Made by a program: the position numbers and the translations under genes. From Nectonema munidae (Eukaryota; Nematomorpha; Nectonematoida; Nectonematidae), in assembly GCA_030549495.1 (NCBI GenBank), contig JAUIRK010000883.1, positions 1,235,501 through 1,299,500 of the forward strand: a stretch of DNA of 64,000 nucleotides. Reading direction: 5' to 3'. The notes below the pieces were generated by a model. It did no database searches, was not told the origin of the DNA, and worked only from the letters and a program-made list of their open reading frames with translations. This document shows, in pieces, positions 9,901 to 58,799 of the stretch. Each line of letters opens with the position of its first letter. Positions within the stretch are counted from its first letter, which is position 1.

Positions 9901-12900
9901 TTGCAAGAACTGACTGATCAGGTCAGTCATGACGTATGGATCAGAATGCTGGAGCTGGAAGAAGAAGAAGGATGAAAGGAAATTTATTACAACAGAAATG
10001 AGGATGTTAGGAATGATGTTGGGCGTGACTGACTCAAAAGACAGAATAAAGAATGAGGAGGTGAGAATAAGGACAAATGGTGACACAAAACGTAACAGCA
10101 ATAAAAGAAAGAAGCAAACTTCGATGGCATGGTCATGATGTGCAAAGGAAAAACGAAAAAAAAATACGTCTCGACATGGGGTTGGAATTACCAATTACGA
10201 GGAAGAGAAGCAGAGGCTGAAAAGCGAAGAGATGGTTCGAAAAATGAAGACACCTACCCACTACTTGGAGAAAAGGTGCACACTTTTTTCCTTTATAAGC
10301 AACCGAGTTTCTAAGGATTGAGGCCACAAATCAGGTCAAAAATTAGGCAACTTGTTTAGCAACCGGCTCATATCATAAGCGGATCTTTCCTGTTTAGTGG
10401 ACGTCACTGAAATCTATTTTACCCTTTGAGGACCAGAATTTGGGAGAATAATTTCTGTTTTTTTAATGGAATTTTGTATATTGTAAGCAGACAATTATTA
10501 TTTCTTGGTACACCGGTATCACACTAATCCTCAAAGCGTTAAATAACTTTTTTCTACGTATTTTTGTCTGTAAAATTCGAAAATGATAACTTTTTTGGAG
10601 AAATGTATAGTTTTTGAATTACGCGCTAGTGAAGTTATTTTTTGTTTCAGTAGCTGCAGTCCTGTTACGCACCAAACAACATGGACAGTGACGAAAAGGT
10701 CATTCTCCGTTGGTTATTTGAGCATATCAAAACTGAATTGGATGCTGTAGTGTTCTTACAAAAGTTCAACATTATCCCTATCAACTATAAATGCAGAAAA
10801 AAACATGAAATGCTTCTGAAAAACATCAATAATCATCGAGTGGGATGGAGGTGCAACAAGGGTCTTGCAAACAATCAGTGTCGGTGAAGAACACATGCCA
10901 AGAGAAATTGGGAATCAATAAAAATACTATGGTTGATTTCAACAACTATCTGAGAGAGGTATGCTCATAGTTTTAGTAGTATGCTGACATAACCTAACCT
11001 AACTGAACCTATATAATATTTTGCAGGTTTGCGCAAACGATATCCCGAACCATCCTGAAAAAATCAGCGGTCCTGGCAAATCAGTAGAAGTTGATGAAAC
11101 TGTGTATTCTAAACGGAAGTACGACAAAGGCAGAAGTCTTTCAGAACAGTGGGTGTTTGGTGGAACGAGAGGATGGCAAAGTTTTTCTTTGTGCAGTTGA
11201 AAAAAGAGACAGGGCAACGTTCCGATCCTGCATAAAACAATGCATTGAGCCTGGCACTACGATTTTCAGTGACATGTGGCGGGCTTATAGCGGGGTTTTA
11301 TTTCAAGCACTGCACTGTCAACCACACTGAGAATTTTGTCCACCCCGAAACTGGTGCTCACACCCAGCAGATCCAGTGTACCTGGAATGTTCTAAAAAGA
11401 AACAAAATTGACTGTGGAACTGGCAGGGGCATGATTGATTCCTATCTGTGCGAGTTTATCGGGAAACGCCGTCATTCTGGAAGCGACTATTTAACTGAAA
11501 TATTGAGAAGAATTGCCAATTTTGATGTAAAATAAAGAAATACACCCCTTTCTTTACTTTTTATGTTCATAAAGTACTTTGAAAATAACCTGGATTTTAT
11601 TGTGTTTCTTCAGTAATAGATAGGAAAAAATAACTTTAAAACCAGAAGTTTTTCCAAAAAACAGTTATCATTTTCGAATTTTACAAATAAAAATAGGTAG
11701 GAAAAATTTATTTAAAATAGATTTCAGTCACGTCCACCAAACAGGAAAGACCCCAAGCTTTCACTAAACAAGGGACACTTCAAATGCTTATAAAAAGTAA
11801 ACTTTTTTTTTCATTATTTAAAATAATTAAAAAATCAGATTCAAACTCTTAATTTTGATTTTGTAACGTCTTAATTCTCTTAAAAATTTTCGATTTCAGC
11901 GAATACGCACTTATCGTGTTAAAGGTTGTTTTATATAGTAGCATAAAAATGAATTTTATAGGCCCTTAAAAATTAATTTAAAATGTCAATATGAAACAAC
12001 ATACAACTCATAAATGGGTATCAATCAATATTGGCTCAAATGCTTCAATACGGATTGGTGCGTTTAGCTAGAACTAAAAATTTATCGAGGTAGCTTAATA
12101 ACAATGCATCTGTCGTACCATTTACCGCCTCGAGTTTTTAGCATGATTTGTTGATGCTTCTCTCTGTAGATCAGCAGTTTTAGCCTCTGATCCACATAAG
12201 AGTTTAAAAGGAAGATTTGGAATGCCATTAAAAGCAAGCCACAGTCACAGTGAAAAGTAATACTGCAGATAATAAATTCTGGAATGAGCGGTTCACGATT
12301 AGATGATGTCATCAGGTATTTCGAACAGAAATTATAATATTGTATCCGTATCGTAATCACCAAAACCCCAACTCCACGCAAAAGACTAACCAGGGTTGTA
12401 CTTTCAATGGAAACTGAACAAATCCACTATTACACGTTTTAATAATACAATAATTTTGATTATTGAGGATATAGTTGTTTGACAAAAAATGAGCAATATA
12501 AACATAATATAATGTGCAAATTTTCCATGGAATAGAATTTGATAAGTCATTAAGATTGTGGGCTAAACATTGTAAGTAATTTAAAGAAATAAAATATCAA
12601 ATTCTTAAACTTCTTCAAAATATGGTGCCAATATATTTGAAGGCAATGGACCTATTAATTTAAGAAATCATAGTAATCAAATTTTTTAAATTGTGTATCT
12701 CTTATTAACCTGTTGTAAAATCTGAAGCTTTTGTGGAATTATTATCACAAGAGACAATTTATTAATTTTAAATGTGTTAAGGTATTTAATTATTATTATA
12801 AAAAATTGAAACATTACCGAAACCAAGACCAAAACCAAGAGCAGTTGGCCAGTAATTCTTTTTAAAAAATGCATAAGATAAACCAAAGCCAACTAGTGAA

Positions 12901-13016
12901 CCAAATCCTGATTTAAAAACAATATCCCCAAAACATGAATAATTAAAAGGTCTGAAGTCTTTCCTATAATTTTCTTTATTTTCTTCAAAATTTTTGCCTT
13001 CTGATTGAGAACTCAT
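6731..13016 (-). CDS. MICOS10: MICOS complex subunit Mic10 homologue, two exons, extended C-terminus
   Basis: Joining 13016-12818 to 6984-6731 gives 150 residues. Mic10 is a small inner-membrane hairpin protein that oligomerises to bend cristae junctions. Exon 1 contributes FGDIVFKSGFGSLVGFGLSY, matching the first transmembrane segment with its glycine motif. FFKKNYWPTALGFGLGFG follows, matching the family's FFK..WP and the GxGxGxG of the second segment. Exon 2 resumes at once with GHALSNCRSQY, aligning with the family's GMAYSNCQ.DF. Splice phases agree: exon 1 ends with one base, and exon 2 supplies two. Family members are usually about 75-100 residues. This one carries an extra Gly/Pro/Phe-rich tail of about 65 residues ending in a CPDCKNKLCQKC cluster. 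In the known topology that tail would face the intermembrane space. The intron is 5.8 kb and full of transposons. I am sure of the family; the join rests on homology and phase. Confidence 0.88.
6985..8190. other. Mic10 intron, part without recognised element
   Basis: AT-rich sequence. Short ORFs around 7320-7640 on both strands have no family resemblance and mirror each other across low-complexity DNA. Confidence 0.5.
8191..8660. mobile_element. Foldback/MITE-like element with about 120-bp inverted arms
   Basis: The left arm 8191-8307 is the inverted complement of the right arm 8538-8660. Shared blocks include GCAAATAACCTTATATTT, GGAAGCAATCCTTGAATT and ATTGCAATGAAC. The 230-bp centre has no ORF. 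Small size plus inverted arms fits a non-autonomous DNA element; the superfamily is not assigned. Confidence 0.7.
8710..9520 (+). repeat. Composite dispersed repeat, also present inverted near 37.4-39.3 kb
   Basis: Begins GCAGAGGTCTGGCAAGACC. It includes GCTTATCGTTTGCTACATA, AAGCTATACTCTTTGTGGGT, AACAATTAACGTGATGAG and TAGTCAAATATTAAAACGCT. The same blocks appear in reverse complement and in the matching order between 39320 and 37430. The segment is bracketed by near-identical direct repeats beginning TTACATTAAATTTGAATT, at 8661 and 9493. Confidence 0.75.
9880..10330 (+). mobile_element. LINE remnant, C-terminal part of reverse transcriptase ORF (RTE-like)
   Basis: Positions 9929-10090 encode TYGSECWSWKK, then TTEMRMLGMMLGVTDSKDRI. 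Another frame continues LRWHGHDVQRKNEKKIRL. This is the region just after the catalytic core in many invertebrate LINEs (YG.E.W, T.EMRMLRWM.G, LRW.GHV.R). Only the C-terminal part is present. Confidence 0.7.
10422..10538. mobile_element. 117-bp MITE nested in the Merlin left end, TTAA-type
   Basis: It starts CCCTTTGAGGACCAG and ends CTAATCCTCAAAGCG with TTAA directly after it; the left side reads TTA. Comparison with the intact right end of Merlin shows that exactly this segment is extra. The CCCTTTG-like terminus and TTAA target point to a piggyBac-mobilised element. Confidence 0.7.
10681..11535 (+). pseudogene. Merlin (IS1595-type DDE) transposase, with a small spliceosomal intron
   Basis: The N-terminal part from 10681 carries a Cys finger region (WRCNKG...). 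The catalytic core shows the family triad: SVEVDET (first Asp), TIFSDMWRAYS (second Asp) and LCEFIGKRRH (Glu). The coding sequence is interrupted at 10959-11026 by a 68-bp intron with GTATGC and TTTGCAG borders. Across it the frame reads NNYLRE then VCANDIP without a break. At least three frame changes elsewhere make this copy inactive. Confidence 0.85.
11754..12817. other. Mic10 intron, part without recognised element
   Basis: A 99-codon minus-strand ORF at 12082-12381 lies in a slightly GC-richer patch, but resembles nothing I know and has no splice support. The rest is AT-rich. Confidence 0.45.
12818..13016 (-). CDS. MICOS10: Mic10 exon 1
   Basis: ATG at 13016-13014. A polar leader of about 28 residues comes first (MSSQSEGKNFEENKENYRKD), then both membrane segments. 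The donor GTAATG follows 12818, inside the GxGxGxG motif. Exon 1 ends in phase 1, matching exon 2. Confidence 0.88.
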
Positions 13017-13676
13017 TCCAAGAAATTATTGGGTGGAGAAAGAATATGATAAAAATTTCTCTGTCAAAATTATAATATTTAATTGTAAAAGTTTGTTTTT
13101 ACATAACATCTATCGCTTTCTAATTTTAAATAAAGATTGTTTAGATGAAATTTCACTACTTTTGCAAGAATTGAATTCATGATATTATAATATTTTAATG
13201 GGAAATTTTAATTTGAACCTCCTTAAAGTTGATTCTGTTTCTGACATAAGAGTTTTTCTAGATATAAATAGTTAATTACATAACTCTCTAAATTTATTCT
13301 ATTACTCACCCTCAGTCTTAAACACTATTGATCTACATTTTGATTTTTCTGTTTCTCAAGGAAGATTTAAGACGATTATCCTATTATCTTAACGTTCGAA
13401 ACATTCTATATCTTATAAATACAATAAAAACTTTGAAGAAAAATTCATTAGAAAATGTAAAATTTTTTGAATCGGTAGAACTTTTTACCCAAATACACAC
13501 TAATATGTTCTTTATTTACAAATAATAACTTGAAATTAAAAATAATATTAAATAAATGCTTAAAATAAAAAGATACACAGATATTTAAGTTTGAAAGAGC
13601 GCTGATAATAGAGTATTGTTATATTAAAATTTTACTAAAATTCTACACATGATAATCAAATTAACGGGTGAGACTT
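13017..13676. other. 5' flank of Mic10; no recognised gene
   Basis: AT-rich. A 65-codon ORF at 13328-13525 is unsupported. No clear TATA or initiator was found for Mic10. Confidence 0.4.
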
Positions 13677-13745
13677 TTTACCCAAATACACCCAAATATA
13701 CCCAAATACACACAAATATACCCAAATAAACCCAAACAAATTTAA
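13677..13745. repeat. 10-bp minisatellite (ACCCAAATAY)n
   Basis: About six to seven units of ACCCAAATAC/T in direct succession. A single unit also occurs near 13489. Confidence 0.8.
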
Positions 13746-13839
13746 ATATTCACAAAATATGTTAAATAAACATAAAAGAATTATTCCAAACATAATTTAT
13801 CAAATAAAATATGAGTAATATGTAATATGAGGTCAATAC

Positions 13840-15180
13840 GTTATCAAAACGATCAGGAATTGGATGTAAAGAAGAGGGTTGTGAGTAAAGAGAACAGGAG
13901 ATTACTGGCGTAGTAGTGGAGTGGATAAGAGTGAAGATATAGTTAGAGTTAGAAAATTGAGATTATGGTGTATTGAGAATGGATGCTTTTATTATCATGC
14001 AACGGAGTTAATGTCTAAAGGGGTATGTGTATGAGTTTGTATTGGTCAATCAGGTGAGGCATGCGTGTGTAGGGTTCGTTGATGGATATTACATCGTATT
14101 GTTGAGAACGAATTATGTTAATAAGGTTATCCCATGCGGTTTTTGAGTGATTTAAATTGATGTGCAGGAAATTTAACATATGTAATTATCTATAGTTTTA
14201 ATGTGTAGCGCTAGAATTGAGTTGCTGTGATAGATATAAAAACTGCATGTTTTAGATTTTGCGATATGTGGTAGTTTGCAATTGATACATGTGGTCTTGG
14301 TTGAGTCGTTTGAGAGTGTACAAGATATTAGTGAATGTCCTCGGTTGCCGTAGTGAGCGCAGTTTGCGGATGAGTCATTACATTTTTGTTTCAAGTGACC
14401 ATGTTTAAGGCAATTTTCACATTGTTTTGTTCTGGGTTTAAAAAGATTTAGGGTTAACAAATTATATCCTAGGAATACTTTTGGCTGATTACGGAGATAT
14501 TGAAATAATTCAGGATTGTTTGACTCAATTAGTACTATGTAAGAGAAAGTTCCTGCCTTGCCTATTAGGATAGGATTTACTAATTTTCCCATACTGTAGA
14601 GGTTTTAATTTTGTTCTTCTAATGTGGCTGTAAGATCATCAATATTAATGTCTTTAGGTATACCTCTTAGTATACATTTGGGTATTGGAATGGGTATGTC
14701 AAAAACGTTGACACCGTTTTTTTAGAGAGAGGAATTAGCTGACGCTTTTTGTTGTGAATTTTTAAATTGAAAGTAGTTAGTCCCTGTATGTGAGAATCTG
14801 ATTTTAGTGATAGAGAGGGAGTTACTTCTAGTTTCAAGACCTTTAATAACTTGTTGGCGGTGAATAGCCTTTTCTTTCTGAGATTTGATATTGTTGGTGG
14901 CGAGATTTTTAAAGTAAGGTTAGGTTCTAGATGTTTTTTGATCGAAGGGGTGTTGGTACTTTTCGTATTTGATGTAGATGTTGGGGCTGGCATTGTTTGC
15001 TGTTGGGAGGACAGCACTAGCATAAGATTTTTGTAATGTGGTTCGTTCTAATATAGGACTTTCAAAAGTTTTAATGTAATCTAAAGTTATATTGTATTTA
15101 AGTTCATTGAACAAAATTTGGTCAATTGGAGAGATAGAGGTTTTAGCAATAAAATCATTAAATAGATTATTCAAAGTTTC
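13840..15180 (-). mobile_element. LINE remnant: ORF1 with zinc knuckles, then the start of an endonuclease ORF2
   Basis: Read on the minus strand from 15174, an ORF1-like protein contains LERTTLQKSYASAVLPT. The segment LRGIPKDINIDDLTATLEEQ lies across a frame change near 14600-14700. Three CCHC-like knuckles follow between about 14270 and 14420 (CENCLKHGHLKQKC and the next two). Downstream, 14172-13850 encodes the start of an EEP endonuclease: LNFLHINLNHSKTAWDNL, DVISINEP, and later SCSLYSQPSS. This order is that of an I/R1/Jockey-group LINE. The reverse transcriptase part is absent. Confidence 0.75.
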
Positions 15181-15239
15181 GGTCGTTTTGTTCGGTTGGT
15201 AGGATTCAGAGCTACTCAGAGTTTACTTTGCTTAGAGGT

Positions 15240-15733
15240 TTAGTAATTTTTCTTAAGTTTTACAAAAGAATTAAGTAATACCGATCCCAAAAAAAAGTTA
15301 TAAATCTTTGCTAGAAAATTATAGATCCATCATTCATTTTTAGGCCAATCACAACATTAAATCCTCTATTGGAGGCCACTCCTAACCATATATTTAATAA
15401 ATATTTAAACTTTATTTATTACTAAAGTAAAGCGAATTAAGTAAGGTAAATTTATTTGAAGAACAAAATAAGGGAAACTTTTTGTACGTTCATACTAGCT
15501 CTTTATTCTTTCATATATAAATTTTAAGGTCAAGTGTCATTTAAACGTTTATATTTTTTAGTTTGTAGATTGTTTGATTTGCGATTCATGGATATGCCAC
15601 GAAAATTGACACAATAAATTAGTTATTATTTAATTTTTCACCCCTTTTTCCTCCAACTACGCGCCTAAAAAAGTCTTTGTTAAAAATAATTATAAAATAA
15701 TTTATAAAATATTATTTGTCAATCCCATTTACA
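15240..15733 (+). promoter_or_regulatory. Upstream region of RAD21
   Basis: The gap between the LINE remnant and the RAD21 ATG. It contains CCAAT at 15345-15349 and an inverted CCAAT (ATTGG) at 15368-15372. No TATA box is obvious, as expected of a housekeeping promoter. Confidence 0.3.
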
Positions 15734-54211
<38,478 letters not shown>

Positions 54212-54537
54212 TTCACTCACCCCCCTCTCTCTCTCTGTCAAGCAATTCTTTCCTCCTTATAAAATTTACATATTTTATTTTATTTTTTTTTATAAAAAAT
54301 TTTTTATTTTATATGATCTTGTGATATAGTTGATATTTTTTAAAAATATAAAGTTTTTAGCATATTATTATTATTATTACTACTACTACTACTACTATTG
54401 CAAATTGAATGGTATTTTTAAATTATATTCATACATGTTTGTGTGTGTGTGTGCCTGTTTTTTGAAATTGTGTTATTTTTACATATTTGTAAAGTGAGCT
54501 CTATTTTTGTATGCGATTGTGGGAAAAGATAAATAAC

Positions 54538-54543
54538 AATAAA
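54538..54543 (+). terminator. AATAAA polyadenylation signal of RAD21
   Basis: About 330 bp after the stop, followed by a T-rich stretch. Confidence 0.5.
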
Positions 54544-54920
54544 TATTTACGTCTTTTTCTTCTCCTTTGGTTTATCATCATCATCATCATCATCATTTTT
54601 CTCATGATAAGTAACTACACTTTGTCAAATTACTTTAGCAAAGATGCAATCAAATGATCAGCCATCTCTGCTTTCATCAACAAAGCTTAGCTACTTAACG
54701 TGTCATCTCATGATGTGCGATTTGTTTGACAAAAAAATCTAAAATAAAAAAGGCTATTTGTATACCACATTTTTGGTTCTGAATATATTCTCCAGAACGG
54801 AAGATTGTGTGTATGTATGTACGTATGTATTATATGTATATATATAATGCAATTTCATAACATGTAAGGTTGAAGCGGGTAGACAACTTGTTTTCCATCC
54901 CGAACCTCTGTCCACTACAA

Positions 54921-55080
54921 TGGTTTCTATTCAGCAGTTTGCTCTATGTGCATGTTTTGATACAAATGATTAGGGAGGGAGACAGGGTTCAACTTTCTGT
55001 TTACATCTTGCTAGATCTAAGATTTGGTAGGTACCTGATACGGGGAGACGATGTTACAAAAGGCATTACTTAAAAGTCCA
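54921..55080 (+). repeat. Dispersed repeat, second copy of 36550-36680
   Basis: See the first copy; shares GTTCAACTTTCTGTT and CGGGGAGACGATG. Confidence 0.7.
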
Positions 55081-57640
55081 ACTTTATACCTTTTACTACA
55101 TTGACTGTTTTTTTATGATGTCTACTTTGAGGGAGGGCATCGGGGCAATTTAGCTAAAACTTGATAATAGGGGGAGGGAGGTTGGAAGAGGATATAATAT
55201 AACAAAAGTAAGTTCAAATTATCCCAAATTTTAAACTTATTCAATTTCTCCAAAATAAGCTTCTTTTTCGAATGTATGTTTAATTGAATACCATAAAGAT
55301 TCATTTGTATTTTAATATCTCGTTGGCTCCCTTTACTTAAAGGTGAACCTCGTCTCTCTAATCATTTACATGCCATGGAATAGACGATCGTTATTGAAAA
55401 ATTGATTCTAATTCGTTATAGAATTTGACACATTTTTATTTATCAAGCATCATGATTTGACTTATTATGAGGAAAGTACTTCATTTTAAATCTTGGATCG
55501 GTATATACCTTTCCCAACAATATTAATTTTGTAAAAAGATTGATAAAACCAAGTTCTATTCTGTTTCATAATGAGTTGTTTCAGCCAATCATGAATTGAA
55601 TATCCACAATAAATTAGTTAACCAAAGGTATTTATAGCCACAATGAAAAAGAATCTTTGTTCGTGAAGAGTAACTTCTTAAAAAACACTTTAAAACATTC
55701 AATGTATCATGTGAGAGAGTCGGGTTTTTGAAAGAAAGATACAAAATATTTCTCGGAATTAGAATTTCAGAATTTTTTCTGATCTCTCAAGTCTACCATA
55801 TGAAGTTTGAAGGAATGGAGCGAAGGGCTCACACTCGGGGCAACAAGTAACACTTGAAAGGAAACAATAAATTGTTTAAATCACAACAAATAGTTTAAAC
55901 TTCTTCAAAAGGAAATTGCTCCACACTTTGACAATATTAGCGACACAAAAGTATGCCGCTGAACACATGTTAGAAAAAGTCTAAAAATGTTTATATTTTA
56001 GTTTTATGTTTCCGTGTTCTGTTTCAAATGGGCTATTGCCTTGCCAGAGTTTTTGATTACATAAATCACTTTCAGAGAAAGTAAAAAAAATTTGATCACA
56101 TCTTTTTGCTCTGAACAAGTGATTATGTTGTGTCGCTTCAACACACCTATACAATTTACATATATAGATCATACACATGGAATGTGCAAACTATTAGTAA
56201 ATGTCGAAAATTTTATCAACGGACTTAAAGAGGAAGGAAAAGTCTTTGGAAAACTTTTAAGTTTGTAGTTAGTGAATGTGTTAGTTCGTTAAGATGATAA
56301 AATCAGTAAGCCTTGCTATTTTTTTAGAGTTTTTTTAGATTTTGTCTTTCAACTTTTATTCATACAAATCCTAGTCATAGAGAGACAGAAATGAACTAGA
56401 CTGTATCGATTATCTTATGCGTATTGCCAAAAATCTCTTGGTCTGAAACAAAAGCTCGCAACGTCAATAATATCAATAAAAAGTACCAAGTAGTTATTCC
56501 GTACCCATATTTTTACCATATGGGCGCTTATATATATTCTAAATGAAAGCTTGTATTTCTAGCGTAATTGCATATTACATGATAATTTTATTTTTTAATT
56601 TCTGTAACTCCGTGGATTTCCTTCCATCTGTATGATTTATTTAGTTTTGCTGAATGATCGCTCTGTAGATACCGGAATCCTCAACGCAATACTCTAGGCA
56701 TATGCACAAACATATTTGAAAAGTTTCCTTATAAATTTTGATTAACTTTTTTTTAAATTTAATTATTTTTTTTATTATGATTTTTTACTTCCAAAGAGTA
56801 CTTTGGAAGTTAGCGTTTTTGAATTTCGATCTATCATATAAAGCTTCAAGATATGATTCGCCAACAAAAGCTAAAATTTTGAATCGAAATTAGTTATTTA
56901 ACTAAAAAATAAGTTGCACATATGTTCGGAGTTAGTTTAAATTTCCTCAAAAAGAAATCGTAAGAAGAGTCCGCCACAATTAATTACCATAAGGGAGCTT
57001 TGGTAGTGTTTATACCAGAATTCGCTAACAGGAAAGCCCCATTTCCCCCAAGATTTGAGGTTATGAAGAAGAGTTTTATTAAAAATTAAAATATATGATA
57101 TCTTATGGTTATAACACTGAATTGTTGATTCAGCCTTTGACAAATCTAATCAACCTGGGTTGAGAAAAATCAAGTGATTCATTAAATCATAGCAAATAAT
57201 GGAGACACTTGATTACAAATTGTTTTAAAGATCGCGCAACCTGGCTATAACGAACAGCTTCAATTCTTTCCAATCAATGCTGATAGAGAATATTTCCAAC
57301 ATTCGTTTTTCCAACCACACATTCAGGAAAACCACTTTTGAGGTTTTCCTAAAGTGTATTTTTTTAATTAATTAAATTAAAAAAAGAAGAAAAAAAATTG
57401 ATTTTTTGATGATAATATCATCAGTCACCCATTAGGAACGTTCATAATAATCCTGAATAGTTTCTACCATTCAATTATCGAAGACACATATTTATTTTTC
57501 ATCTGAAGACAGTCTTTTGCCGAAACTCTTCAGCATTAAATCATTTTAAAAAATTTGCAAATCTTTCGATTTGTCTTCTTTTGTGGGTTTTTAATGCAAG
57601 CTTGACATATCATTAAAATGTTCGAAATAATTACCAATGG
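55081..57640. other. Intergenic, no recognised gene
   Basis: Only short unsupported ORFs (for example 55981-56178 and 56937-57143, minus). A small hairpin AGGAAAACC / GGTTTTCCT lies near 57335. Confidence 0.45.
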
Positions 57641-57679
57641 AAGTTCATTCTTCTTGATACTCTTTGAAACAAGTTGGCA

Positions 57680-57960
57680 TCAAAGGATTTCCTGCATTTG
57701 TGGGACACAATGGTTGTCATAGATAGAATGAGAAGCAGGTGGGAACAAGATTTCTCCACGATTGGTCCGTAGTGGATCAAATTGTGAGACCTTGAAGAGA
57801 GGTAGGCGATCCTTTGTGATGATGAAAAGGATTGAGGAGATTGGTCCAAAACAGGATTGTTCTTGACTTTGCTGTTGCACGTGCTTTATAAAGAGCAGAA
57901 TTATATCTCTCCCTTTCTCCACCCGCCAGTAAATTGTGTTTACTTTCTTCAACAGCAGGT
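57680..57960 (-). other. GC-richer, coding-like island of unknown identity
   Basis: Two overlapping minus frames are open here. One gives ISSILFIITKDRLPLFKVSQ then FDPLRTNRGEILFPP. Composition differs from the AT-rich surroundings, but I recognise no domain. It could be a host exon or repeat remnant. Confidence 0.25.
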
Positions 57961-57999
57961 AAATCTGTTTTTCTTCTTTTGTTTGCAGATATGGAGGCA

Positions 58000-58052
58000 G
58001 TACCTGTTTGTGTGTGTGTGTGTGTGCGTTTGTGTGTGTGTGTGTGTGTTTG
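58000..58052. repeat. (TG)n microsatellite
   Basis: Two TG runs separated by TGCGTT; it creates Cys/Val and His/Thr artefact ORFs. Confidence 0.95.
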
Positions 58053-58669
58053 TGAAGTTCTGTAAAATAGTCTTTGTGATCGATTTGACACGTTGTATTG
58101 TACACTTTAACAGAAGCATTCTAAAAAAATTGCCGCCATTTTAAATTTTGGAGTAAACCGAAGATTTATCATTAAAGGTTAAATCGTTTGGATTCGTAGT
58201 TGATGGGAAGAAGGTGTGAGTTTTATTGAGTATATGACATTTTTTAAATTCGTCTTCGAACAAATATATTCCCATTTTTTAAATCTTTTTTCAATTTCTT
58301 ACAATTACTAAAAGTGTACGTACATGGCGGAAATGGGGCATAACTAACTACTTTTAAGAAGCTAGACTGGTTCAGAGAATTAAGAGTAACCGGCAATTAT
58401 AAATGATAACCGTTTAACAACAAAATAACATCGATTTAGATTGAAATATTAACCTATAGCATCATAAAATCAATAGTTTACTGACAAATTTGTTCATTCA
58501 TAAATGAAGAATGATAAAAATTTCCAAATTTTTAAAACCATATAAGTTGCCAGCTTTTATTGTCAGTGTGTAAAGGTTGGGAGGTGAGGGGGGGGGACAG
58601 CTTGCAGGATACAGAGAAGGGTACTTCAAATAAGAATTATTTGCCTCCAAAATGGTAATGATACCGTAG

Positions 58670-58798
58670 AGTAGTGTTTTCATCGAGAAGGCACAATTGC
58701 GCCGCTTGTATCGAAGTATGAGGAAAGCGAGCTTGATGCAGGATCGAACCCAAGACCTTGAGTTATCGAAACCGGCGTCTAACCAACCATACTCACTC
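58670..58798 (-). repeat. tRNA-derived SINE, copy 5 (best preserved)
   Basis: On the minus strand: GGGAGTGAGTATGGTTGGTT, GATAACTCAAGGTCTTGG, B-box GGTTCGATCC, CATCAAGC, then GATACAAGCGGCGCAATTGT and GCCTTCTCGATG. Confidence 0.85.
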
Positions 58799-58799
58799 C

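Larger units (their letters stand above)
10381..11753 (+). mobile_element. Merlin DNA transposon, near full length but dead
   Basis: Terminal inverted repeats of about 41 bp differ at three positions. The left starts GGATCTTTCCTGTTTAGTGG and the right, inverted, starts GGGTCTTTCCTGTTTGGTGG. A second pair of inverted blocks (TGTAAAATTCGAAAATGATA) lies inside each end. Between them is an IS1595/ISXO2-type transposase, which defines Merlin. No target duplication is clear at the ends. The left terminal region is interrupted by a small nested element at 10422-10538. Confidence 0.9.

Noticed and set aside
14270-14592. Zinc knuckles as a retroviral-type gag
   Set aside because: The following frame on the same strand is a LINE endonuclease start (LNFLHINLNHSK), and no terminal repeats are seen, so this is LINE ORF1.
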